A DNA stretch of 64,000 nucleotides. Source: Capitulum mitella. Lineage: Eukaryota > Arthropoda > Thecostraca > Pollicipedomorpha > Pollicipedidae. This document shows, piece by piece, positions 11,148 through 23,100 of the stretch; the stretch's first letter is position 1; every line of letters starts with the position of its first letter. The stretch is from positions 3,844,001 through 3,908,000 of the forward strand of contig CP099842.1 in the NCBI GenBank assembly GCA_030062745.1, given 5' to 3'. A program made the position numbers and the translations under genes. The notes beneath the pieces are model-generated. The model saw only the letters and a list, made by a program, of their open reading frames with translations, was not told the origin of the DNA and searched no databases.

Positions 11148-14100
11148 CTGGGGACAAACAGGGGCGCCACAGGGTGTGATTTTACTACCGTATACCGAGC
11201 GATTGCCAGAAAACACGCCGCGGCGCTTTGCGGTGACGTCGTCGAATGCTATCGTCAGCAAGATGACACAACCGGACAGTGCTGGTGAGCCTTCACTCCA
11301 CCTGTCAGTCGCACAACCCCGTTTAACCCGCCGTGCGATTCGTGCGCGCGCGAACAAACCGCCCACCGATCGCGAATCCGGCGCGCCGCGGCGGCGCCCG
11401 GCCGGCGGCGGCTGCCGTACCTGCCTGACGGCGGCCGTGTTCCTGCCGCCGACGACGACCATGAGGCGGCCGCGGGCGGCGCGCACGGCGTCGGCGGCCG
11501 GGCCAGGTAGCAGCGAGCCGTCCTCGTCCAGCAGCGAGCCGGGCGGCACGCTCAGCGCGCCCGGAAAACAGCCGCGCTGGAAACTGGACGCCCGGCTCAG
11601 GAAACGTCCGTCCGAAAACAGCGGGGACAGTGGTGGCCAGAATGGCCCGAGGCGCCCTCAACCTCCCCGGAACCGGCGGCCAAGCACAGCAGTGGACAGA
11701 CCGACGTAACCCCGTCCACCTTTTGTTTAATTTCAAGGCCATTACTGGGGCTGGCGTTTCACTACGGCTATGTTAATCGGAGCCCTGCGCTGCTGGTGCG
11801 ATTAAAAACAGGTCTTACAAACTAAATTACATGGCCAGAGAAAAAGCGATGCAACCTGTAACGCACACTAAACTTAGTTTGTCTCGTTCCTTACAGCGTT
11901 CCAGATTCCAACACCAGTATCCCGCAACACCCACACCGCTCCCCCCCCCCCCATCCCCGGTCTGGCCATCCGCAGCCCGCCGCAAAGGATACTCGTCCTG
12001 CGGCCGGACGTCCAGCACGCAGACGCGGTCGGCCGGGCGCGCCCAGCGCAGCAGGTCGGCAGCACCGAGCCGCGGCAGCCGCAGCGCGCGCAGCTCGGCC
12101 AGCGGCAGCGGCGGCCCGTCCAGTGCGGCCGGCTGGGCGGCCCGCTCGGCTGGCGGCGCGTGCTCCCGGTGCAGCGCCGAGCGCGGCGTCAGCGCCTGGA
12201 TCCGCTGCGACTCGGCCACCACCTTCTCCATGTTGATGTCTGGCGGCCGGGACACGTGCGGTTGAGCTGGTCTCGGCTGGCAGGGTGCCCCGCGATAGCG
12301 TACGCGGGATGGGATAGACAGGAGCACATTATGAGTGCGCTGAAGCACATTATGAGACGTGGTATTATCGGGCGAAGTGCGAAAAAACGAAAGAACAGGT
12401 GCGAAAGAAACTGCCTGAATTTCTCCCATTTCGCAACTTTTCATAGGTTTCTGATAAACCAATTCACACATCTTGAACATTCAGTGTTGTTCTGCATACC
12501 AGTTCAAATCTGATACCCTGAGGGATCCGCCGCTGCCGTTGTTCACATCTCTTATATACCGCGGTGACACAGTCCTGAGTACGCACCGGGCATGTCGGAG
12601 AAGAGCAGGATGCATTCGTTGAAGCCGAACTGGAGAAGCCTGTCGCGCAGCTGCTGCAGAATGGCGACGCCCACGCAGAGCGGAAACCCCGAGTCCTCCA
12701 GCAGCAGGGCGTCCCACAGGTGGAAGATCTTGTGTAGCGGGAACACGTCTACCAGTAACGCGTCATTAGCAACGCCGCGAACATCACGACGCGCGCGTTT
12801 ACGTATATATTAGTGTGTTTATTACGGCGCTTTTAACACTTTTCAATCCAATGAAGGAAACCTAGCGCCAGCGAACCTTTCAAAAAAGTGCCGCCCGACT
12901 TATTAACATTGAACGACAGGAAAATACGGTACTGGAATCTGGCAAGAATCAGCCACCGCGATGGCGTAAGAACGTTCTGAGAAGCCGAAGAGACAGTGTC
13001 AGGTCTGGAGAGAGCCAGTCGCAGCACTAACGCGTGAACATGGTGAGGAACCAGGGGATGGCGTAAAGCTCCGGCACGAAGCCGATCTGGCGCAGGTGCT
13101 CGGACAGCGTCGGGTCGACGAAGGCCGTCAGCAGGCTGAACACGGCCAGGTACTCCTGGATCACGGCCGCGTTGTCTTTCAGGAAGAAGTCGTGCAGGTA
13201 CTTGGCGATGAAGGCCGACAGGCTGGCGTACGCCAGGGCTGGAACCGCACGGGCCGGTCAGATGGCCAGCGGTCTGGCAGCCGGCGGCGGCCACTCACCA
13301 ACCAAGGAGACGGAGCGCGCGCCAGGATTTGACCAAGACAACGAGTGGCTGAACGAAATGATCCAGGACTCACCACGCCAGTGATCCGGATCACCACGTA
13401 CGAAACAGGCATCAATATCAGCTGGCACGTTCAGAGACGGACGAGGCGGTCACCTTCGTTGTTGAAGTTGAGGTAGACGAGCGGGGCGGCCAGCGAGTCG
13501 AGGCCCTGCCAGTAGACGTACTGCGGGTGCGTCACCACCCAGGCCTTCAGCACGCGCTGCAGCTTCCTGTGCCCGGCCGGCGACGACAGCAGCTCGTCGT
13601 ACTGATGACACCGCGGAATGTCCACCTCTATCTGCGGAAGCGAGCGCGTCGCTGAGCGTGACAGGACTGTACGTGTCGGCGCAGGGCTGAACGTCCCCCA
13701 GGCAGGGCGAAATGTCCTCAGTCGGTCACAGACATCCAGTATGCGTGGATATCAACTAGAAACATTTCCGCATAAGGGGTATGTCAAACGTAACTGCCGT
13801 TGGGTGGGCACGGCCGTCTGTTGGACATTCCTGCCGGTCTCCGAGTGCGACTGTCTGTCGGACGTACCTGTGGTCGGCGGGCATGACTGTCTGTCGGACA
13901 TACCTGCCGGTCGACCATTATGACCATCTGTCGGACATACCTGCCGGTCGACCATACCGACCGTCTGTCGGACGTACCTGCCGGTCGGTGGGTACGGCCG
14001 TCTGTCGGACGTACCTGCCGGTCGGTGGGTACGGCCGTCTGTCGGACGTACCTGCCGGTCGGTGGGTACGGCCGTCTGTCGGACATACCTGCCGGTCGAC

Positions 14101-17100
14101 CATTATGACCATCTGTCGGACATACCTGCCGGTCGGTGGGTACGGCCGTCTGTCGGACGTACCTGCCGGTCGGTGGGTATGGCCGTCTGTCGGACATACC
14201 TGCCGGTCGACCATGACGACCACCTGTCGGACGTACCTGCCGGTCGGTGGGTATGGCCGTCTGTTTGTCGATGGTATCGTAGCGCCGCTGCAGCAGTCCG
14301 GTGATGCGCAGCAGAGCCGCCCAGCCGTGCGCCCGGTACAGCGGAGGCGTGTCCGTGCGGGCCTCCTCCAGTATCCGCTCCGCCCCGTACGGGTACGCCT
14401 GCGCCGCGGACGAACGCAGCCTGAGCACCCGGTCGTGGTGAGGCTGTCTGAACACGAGCACCCATGTCCAGAATCTTGAGGCAATGCATAAAGGGACGTG
14501 GGGAAGGGGTATGAATACCTCCACACGGTGCGACACATGACAGCCTGCTCCTAACCACTCAGATGCTCAGATCAGAAGTTTTATGTAAAAATTGCCTTTC
14601 AAGTGTTTTTTCTGTTCTTGCAAACAGCTTTATCGGTAACCATATCGGCAGATCGCTATCAGATGGACTATCATCGTGGTCTTGTCATCAAGGTCCCATT
14701 TGTTTCTCGACGACAAAGGGACAGTTTACCGACAAGAAGCTCCCGTCTGATAACTCTGAAACATGCGACGTAAAAAGTGGGCGTTTCTTGTTTTCGCTCA
14801 AACGGCGTGCTGTTCAGGTGAGACAGACACTGAAGGACGTGAACTGAGCACATTCCACGGCCGTCCGTTTCATTTCTCCAAGCCTGTGCGGCTCCTGCAC
14901 TGAGTGATGGAATGGAACGCGATTGGGCTCCAATTAAACCTCATATGGCACCTGCCTAATCACAGTCCACCGATGCAATGATGCGCAAAACGTATCGCGA
15001 ACTGACGAGATTAGATACGTCAGCTTCAACAGGGGCCGATCACTTGAGCGCAGGCCAGTGGCGGGCGAGCCGTAGTGTTTATAGTCGGGACCCGGTCGAC
15101 GCCATGCTGGTCACCGTGTTGCAGTGGATTCTAATCGGTAAGCGTTCACAGCCAGCCTGCAGCGCTGCATAGCCAGCAGAACCGACCATGTACACGCACT
15201 TGACGCATAAGTCTCAAACAGAGCAAGTTTCTCCCGGCTAGGCTTCCCCGATGAACGCGTTGCAGTCGTGTTTCCCCGATTCAGCGGCAGGTGAGGCGGT
15301 CGACACTGCGACCAAATGAGGATTCATCTGAACTCGTCTAACCATTCAATATCTACGTCAAAGGCCTGACGACGCCATTCGCCCTGTCCACGTGCTCACT
15401 ACAGTCCTGTACGTGAATGTCTTTGCATGACCCGGGCGTCTTCCGTCGGCCTGTTCACAGGCGTGGCGGCCGTGCTGGCCCTGGCCTGCATCCAGATCAG
15501 CTCAGCGAGGAAGTCGCGGCACCACACGTTCGGCACGATGCTGAAGCAGTACACGGCGCTCAAGGTGCTGGGCCTGGCCGCCCGCTACATGCGGCGCAGG
15601 TTCGACAACGACACCAAACACTTCATGAAGGTGAGCAAAGCGCCACTGGAGGCAGAGTCACAAGTTTTCGTCATCGGATGTTAGAGATAGAGGAGTTGTA
15701 ACCCCTAAGAATAATAGTTTTAAACGGACAAACAGATCCCTAACGATATAGTGCAAGAGAAAGTAGCAAGAGAATATTAGACTCGATAAAGGGGGATTCC
15801 GATGCGTTGTGAATAATTCATAACTCCAAGGCCATGTCAGTTAGGGTTATCACACGACTGCTCCACTTTTATGTAGACGAAAACAAAGCGCTATAGGAAC
15901 GTTCGCTGTCGCGCTCAGTCCCCTGTCCGATGTACGAAGAGCCTGAGTATAATTCAGTCGAATATGCCGAGTCCCTGTTCGCTGCCGGTGCAAAGCCAGG
16001 ACCAGGACAAAGCCACCCCCATAGACAGGTTACTTGTCCTCACTGTTGACCCTCAGTCTGAGGGGTAGACCCTGATGGTGCAGGTCACCTGTGTCTCTCC
16101 TCTGTCCTCAGTGTCAGGAACAGACCCTGATGGAGTGGGTCACCTGTGTCTCTCCTCTGTCCTCAGTGTCAGGAACAGACCTTGATGGAGCGGGTCACCT
16201 GTGTCTCTCCTCTGTCCTCAGTGTCAGGAGCAGACCCTGATGGAGCAGGTCACCTGTGTCTCCCCTGTCCCCAGTGTCAGGAACAGACCCTGATGGAGCG
16301 GGTCACCTGTGTCTCCCCTCTGTCCCCAGTGTCAGGAACAGACCCTGATGGAGCGGGTCACCTGTCTCCCCTCTGTCCCCAGTGTCAGGAACAGACCCTG
16401 ATGGTGCAGGTCACCCGTGTCTCTTCTCTGACCTCAGTGTCAGGAACAGACCCTGATGGAGCGGGTCACCTGTGTCTCTCCTCTGTCCCCAGTGTCAGGA
16501 GCAGACCCTGATGGAGCGGGTCACCTGTGTCTCTCCTCTGTCCCCAGTGTCAGGAGCAGAACCTGATGGAGCGGGTCACCTGTGTCTCTTCTCTGTCCCC
16601 AGTGTCAGGAGCAGACCCTGATGGAGCGGGTCACCTGTGTCTCTTCTCTATCCCCAGTGTCAGGAGAAGACCCTGATGGAGCGGGTCACCTGTGTCTCTT
16701 CTCTATCCCCAGTGTCAGGAGCAGACCCTGATGGAGCGGGTCACCTGTGTCTCTCCTCTGTCCTCAGTGTCAGCTGATGGAGCGGCTCACCTGTGTCTCT
16801 CCTTTGTCCTCAGTGTCAGGAGAAGACCCTGATGGAGCGGGTCACCTGTGTCTCTCCTCTGTCCCCAGTGTCAGGAGCAGACCCTGATGGAGCGGGTCAC
16901 CTGTGTCTCTCCTCTGTCCCCAGTGTCAGGAGCAGAACCTGATGGAGCGGGTCACCTGTGTCTCTTCTCTGTCCCCAGTGTCAGGAGCAGACCCTGATGG
17001 AGCGGGTCACCTGTGTCTCTTCTCTATCCCCAGTGTCAGGAGCAGACCCTGATGGAGCGGGTCACCTGTGTCTCTTCTCTATCCCCAGTGTCAGGAGCAG

Positions 17101-20100
17101 ACCCTGATGGAGCGGGTCACCTGTGTCTCTCCTCTGTCCTCAGTGTCAGCTGATGGAGCGGCTCACCTGTGTCTCTCCTCTGTCCTCAGTGTCAGGAACA
17201 GACCCTGATGGAGCGGGTCACCTGTGTCTCTCCTCTGTCCTCAGTGTCAGCTGATGGAGCGGCTCACCTGTGTCTCTCCTTTGTCCTCAGTGTCAGGAGA
17301 AGACCCTGATGGAGCGGGTCACGGCGGGGCGCCAGACGGCGTACGGACGCGACCACGGCTTCGAGCGGGTCGACAGCCTGGCTGAGTTCCGCACCACGCA
17401 GCCGGTCACCGAGTACGGCCACTACGCCGATTACGTCCAGCGGCTGGCGGCCGGCGAGACGGGCGTGCTCTTCCCGGACCGGCTGCGCTCGCTCGCCTGC
17501 ACCTCCGGCACGTCCGGCGCCAGCAAGCTGATGCCGGTCAGCCAGAGCCTGGTGCTCAACCTGCTGAGCGGCGTGCTGGTGCTGTGGGAGCGGCAGCTGG
17601 CCGCCTTCCCGGGCGCCGGCCGGCTGCAGCGCCAGATGCGGCCGGTGGTGGCGCCGCGCTGGCGGTACACGGCCGGCGGCGTGCCGATCGGGCCGGCGTC
17701 CGTGGCGCCGCCCGGCCAGCGCGACGGTCGCGAGCACGCGCAGTTCCTGTACAGCGCGCCGCCGGCGGCCGGCCACATCGCGTCCGAGCCGGCCGCCGTG
17801 TACGTGCACCTGCTGTTCGCGCTGCGCGACCGCCAGCTGGGCGCCATCGAGGCCAACTTCGCGTCGTTCGTGCACGCCGTGTTCGCGCAGCTGGAGCGCG
17901 ACTGGCCGCGCCTGCTGCGCGACCTGGCCGCCGGCCGGCTCGGCGACGACGTGGACGTGCCGGCCGACGTGCGCGCCGCCTGCGACGCGGCGCTGCAGCC
18001 GGACGCCGCCCGCGCCGCCGAGCTGCGCGCCGTGTTCGCCGCCGGCTTCCGGGACGTGGCGCGCCGCGTCTGGCCGCACCTCAACTTCATCACGACCGTC
18101 ACCGGCGGCGCGATGGAGCTGTACGCGCGGCGGCTGCGCGAGCGCTACACGGGCCAGGTGCCGCTCTACAGCGCCATGTACGCCGCCACCGAGGGCCTGC
18201 TCGGCGTCAACCTGTGGCCCGAGCGGCAGCCGCCGGCGTACGTGCTCCACCCGCGCGCCATGCTGTTCGAGTTCCTGGAGGAGGGCGGCGACGGCCGGCC
18301 GCTGCTGGCCTCCGAGGTGCGCGCCGGCGGCGTGTACGAGCTGGTGGTGACCACACGCGCCGGCTTCTTCCGGTTCCGGCTCGGCGACGTCGTCCGCGTG
18401 GCCTCCTTCTACAACAATGCGCCCGTGGTGGAGTTCATGTACAGGTAAAGACGGCCACCTGTCGTATGCAGACTGATTTACTAGCCCCTGTGAACCCGTC
18501 ACTTGGCTCTTGGAAAACGGACCAGTCATGCTTGGAAAAGAACACGCAACATTCCGGGAATACCACAGATGCGAACTAATCGCGAGTAGTTATTAACTGT
18601 TCCCCCAATTTGTCTTGGCGCATTATGTCATTCAGCCCTTGGTGTTTTCAAAATATGCCCAACGCGTGAGCCACGCACGCATTGGCTTGCGGACAGAATG
18701 TGAAATGTACCCACAGCTTAACTGCCGCGTCAATATGTCCAATCAGCGGAAGATGAGGCGGGCAGACTGCTTTTCCGCCGCCGGAAGGACGTTCGGCTGC
18801 AAGATGGTCCTACTGCCATCCCATGCCACGTCCTCCTGCCAGCCTTGCGGCCGCTGTCCGACAGGAAGGGCCAGCTGCTGGACGTCCACTCGGAGAAGAT
18901 GTCGGAGTCGGCGCTGTACGCGGCGCTGCTGGAGGCGGCCGCCGGCTGGCGCGCCGCCCTGGTCGACTACACCACCGCCGAGAGCGTGCTGCTGTCGGAG
19001 CCGGCCGACGGGCCGCTGCACTACCTCGTCTTCCTCGAGCTGGACGGGCCGGCCCTGAGCGCCGCTGAGGCCGAGCAGGTGAGGAGAGCCACCAGCCCTG
19101 AGCGCCGCCGAGGTCGAGCAGGTGAGGGAGAGCCACTAGCCCTGAGCGCCGCCGAGGTCGAGCAGGTGAGGAGAGCCACTAGCCCTGAGCGCCGCCGAGG
19201 TCGAGCAGGTGGGGAGAACCACTAGCCCTGAGCGCCGCCGAGGCCGAGCAGGTGAGGGAGTAACAGTAGGGAGCGGCGAAGCCGGGCAGATGAGGGAGGA
19301 GTAGCAGGGAGCGGCGAGGCCGAGCAGGCGAGGGAGGAGCAGGAGGGAGCGGCGAGGCCGGGCAGGTGTGGGAGGAGCAATAGTGAGCGGCGAGGCCGGG
19401 CAGGTGTGGGAGGAGCAATAGGGAGCGACGAGGTGGAGCAGGTGAGGGGGGAGCAGAAGGGAGCGGCGAAGCCGGGCAGATGAGGGAGGAGTAGCTGGAA
19501 GCGGCGAGGCCGGGCAGGTGTGGGAGGAGCAGGAAGGAGCGGCGAGGCCGGGCAGGTGAGGGAGGAGCAGGAGGGAGCGGCGAGGCGGCCAACCGGGACG
19601 TCACTCCTTCGACCCTTCGTAGCCGTTGGTTCTTACTCCGAAAATCTGCTGGATACCTTCATGTGCGTTAGGCGCGTCTTCAGCTTCATTCAGGCAGCTC
19701 TCAGTTCCAGCTTGCTCTTGTGCCCGACACCGGGCCAGGCCGAGCTAGGTCAGGTCAGGCCACGCCTACGTCAGGTCACGGTCCTGACTGGGGCGAATTA
19801 CCCACGTCCGTGCGGGAGCGCTCCAGGCCCGGAAACAGAACTCAACAACGTAACGGTAACGATCCGTCAGCATCTAAACGGAGTGAACTGAGTCAGGCCA
19901 CACCGTCAGGCTCTGGTCCGTGCTGTGCTCTGCTGTAGCATCGCAGGGATTGTGCAATTAAGGGCTTAGCATTTGTTGCGGTGGCCGGATCAGGTTATCG
20001 TCCAATCGACAACCATCTGAACGGCGCGGCAGGAAAACCAGCCAGACCAGAACTCTGTAGGCATCCCACTTCACCTCCAATTGCCCCTCCGTAACGGCAA

Positions 20101-23100
20101 CTACACCACTTCTTCCAGCGTCGGACGGACCGTAACACCTGCAGTCTGGCCGTGCCACAACGTCAGCACTTGGTCTCATCCTGCCTCCATGTCCGCCGCT
20201 GGTCTGACCGTCCCCAGTGTCCGCGGCTGTTCTGACCGCGTCCCTTCGCCGGCAGCTGGACGCGGCCCTGTGCGCGCAGCACGAGGTGTACCGCTCGTTC
20301 CGGGTGAAGGGCTCGATCGGCGCGGCGCGGCCCGTCTGTCTGCGGCCGGGGGCGTTCGAGCGCCTGCGGTGCCACCTGCTGGCCGACTCCGACACCAGCC
20401 CGCTGCAGTTCAAGGTGCCGCGCGTGCTGCGCCGGGAGGAGCTGGTGCGGCACCTGCTGGACGAGCGGGTCGGCAGCGGCGGGCCGGCGGCCGGCGGCCA
20501 GGAGTAGGCCTCGGCTGAGGTAGGGTGTCGACAGGCCGCAGCAACACAAAGACGAGGCGGGGTCGAAATGACAGGATGGGGATGCGCTCAGGTTAGACTG
20601 ATATCGTGTGTGGTTGAGTGTGGATAAGGTTTGCGTTGTGGGCGCCGCACAAGAGCCAGTCATCACGAGTTTAGCCGTGTATGGACACCAAGTCGAGCCC
20701 TGTCATAGTCAGTGACAGGTCGACGGTCAAACACTACCCGCGGAGAGCGAAGGCTCATCTGACCAAAAGAAAATCCACGTTCCCGTTCTGGTGGCTAACA
20801 AGCGAGCATCGGGAATCCAAGTGCCTCTTCTAACTGGTAACAAACAAGCCGCCAAAAGCCCTCCGACCAGATACACTGCCCTTGAGGTGTGCCGTGGATG
20901 TTTCGCCCATGGCGTATGTCCAGTGTACAATACAACTACGCGATGTACGACACTGTTTGACAGCGGCGTCCAAGCGCGATAGTAACACCGTCACGACTCA
21001 AGAGATGCCATCAGTCACTATGAACGACAGCTGTCAGAAGACTTTCCACCAGGCTCTGCCGTCGATGGACACAATGAATACCCAGTTCGCCCACGAAACT
21101 AAGCGATTCGTTCTGCTCGACTGGAAAAGGATCCGAACTGTTAATCCCTATCGGACGATCGTATACCAGACCTCTTCCCGGCTCGAGCGGCTTCACCACC
21201 GTCACGCCACGCTAACATGACGTTCAGGTTATTCTGATCGTGCTCACACATAAAAAACGGCCTAAAACTATCAGAACGTAATCTGAACAACCGCTTTTTC
21301 ACGAGAACTTAGCAATGCTGAACGGCCCATTACAGGTCAGTCCAGCATAACGACACAGTCTGCTATGCGGAAGTGCCTCTCATGTACTGTTTGTACCCGG
21401 AACCTTCTCTTGTCCTCAGTTACGCTGCTTTCGGCTTAACATGGTCTAGTTATGTCCGAGTGTTATTCTTTCTTTTTGCACGGTATGTAGCGGACTGGGA
21501 CGTAACCTCAACTTCACTTCCTCTAAAGGGAACCACGCTAGCCTCAGTACACGGTAACTTTCGCTCCAACGGTCTGAAAGTCAATGAAACAAAATCTGAT
21601 CTTCTCCCCCTCGGTACACGTCAAAATATCCGCAACTTCCCCCCTTTCGGCACAGTTCCGAGACTCCTTCATCAATCCCTGCTCAGAAGCGAAAAAATCT
21701 TGGTGTGTTAGAAAGTACTAGACCGGTTCCTCTCTCGGGACGATCACGTGTCTGCTCTATCACGTACATGTTTCGGTATCCTCACCGGTCTCTCACACAT
21801 CCGCCACTGCCTCCCTTTCGGCATTCTTCCTACACTTGCTTTTGCTCTAATATTCTCTCACGTCCGTTACTGTTTGGCCGTGTATGGTGATGGGTCTTGC
21901 AAAAACATGGCTGCCTTGCATAAAGTACTAAACTTTGCCGCTCGTATCGTCTCTTGCAACCCAAATTTCATCATACATCAGGTGTGCGATGAGGTTTGGA
22001 GTGGCTAAGGCCACCGGATGTTTTTGAACACCAGACCTTCACTCTGCTGCACAGAATCCGCCGAACTGGCGAGCCCCAATCATTGGCTGCACTTTTCGTC
22101 AGAAACAGCGAGCGACCAGGCCGTGCAAGGAGCACAAGGCAGGCTGGCCAATTAAGTCTGCCAAACACTACGGGCTCCGCCGCCGGTAAGAGGCAGTTCG
22201 TGTACCGTGCGGCTTCTCTATACAGTTTCCTGCCGCCCGAGTTCACCGGTATGTCAGTGGCGTGCTTCAAACGCGCTGTGGAGAGGCGTCTGGCGACAGC
22301 CTCGAGCACTGATCGATGATGATTACGCCCATGTGTATTTATGTGCTCTTGATTCCGCCTTTTTTGTGCCACCATGCCGATCTCGACGTATAACCTTGTA
22401 TATATGCATCTCACTGTATGCTGAATGTTATGTGCGCGCGTCCACCTTGACTCTTCCTTACCATTTGACTTGGGCACGAGAAAAGTCCTCAATAACCTTG
22501 GTCATGGCACGGAGACAAGTCTACGAAGCGCATAAATAAATAATAAATAAATAAGGGCCATGTTAAACCTTTCCACATGCCGCAGTCGCAGGCCAGGACA
22601 GGACTCAAATCTGCACGTGACAAATTCCGACCAGTCCTTAGCTATGCTTTGTTTAACGCTATATGTCAACAAAAAACGTTCCGAGTTTAAATGTATCCGT
22701 AAAGCATCAAGCTGGTCTGATGGGATAACGATGTACCTTTTCCCAGTACTCCGAACCACGACTGTACATTCAGTTTCCGTTCTTCGTGTCGGAGAATAAT
22801 TTAGTAATGGAGTGCATACACCATCTGGACAAGCGGACAAATAAAAACTGCGGGCCTAAGCTGGCGTTCTTGGTTTAAGTCAGCCAAGACATCACAACTT
22901 CCTGACCGCAGGCAGTCACTTGCTTAGAGACTTGTCAAAATATTTATACTGAAGCTTTTGATAACGAACAAGGGCGAACGTTTGGAGTAAAAAATGCTTT
23001 ACGAGCACATTTTTTGTCTCTCAACATAAAAACGACATTTCTTCAACCAAGGTCCGGACAGATGGCAGCACCGCTCTTCTCACTCACGAGCTGTACTTAC

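Noticed and set aside
13785..14236. CRISPR array
   Set aside because: Repeats run without unique spacers, lie in a eukaryotic intron, and copy the adjacent exon end. The same holds for the 55-bp and 41-bp arrays.
13784..14536. Continuous 250-codon minus-strand frame as one exon
   Set aside because: Only 14237-14398 matches TBCK; the remainder is the 37-bp array in intron 7, and the conserved protein jumps from TDRQ directly to IEVDIPR of exon 8.
17264..18529. 421-codon minus-strand frame
   Set aside because: It is the antisense shadow of GHDC exon 2; the plus strand carries all three GH3 signatures.
17584..18579. 331-codon plus-strand frame overlapping GHDC exon 2
   Set aside because: An out-of-frame shadow, rich in Arg and Ala, produced by high GC3.
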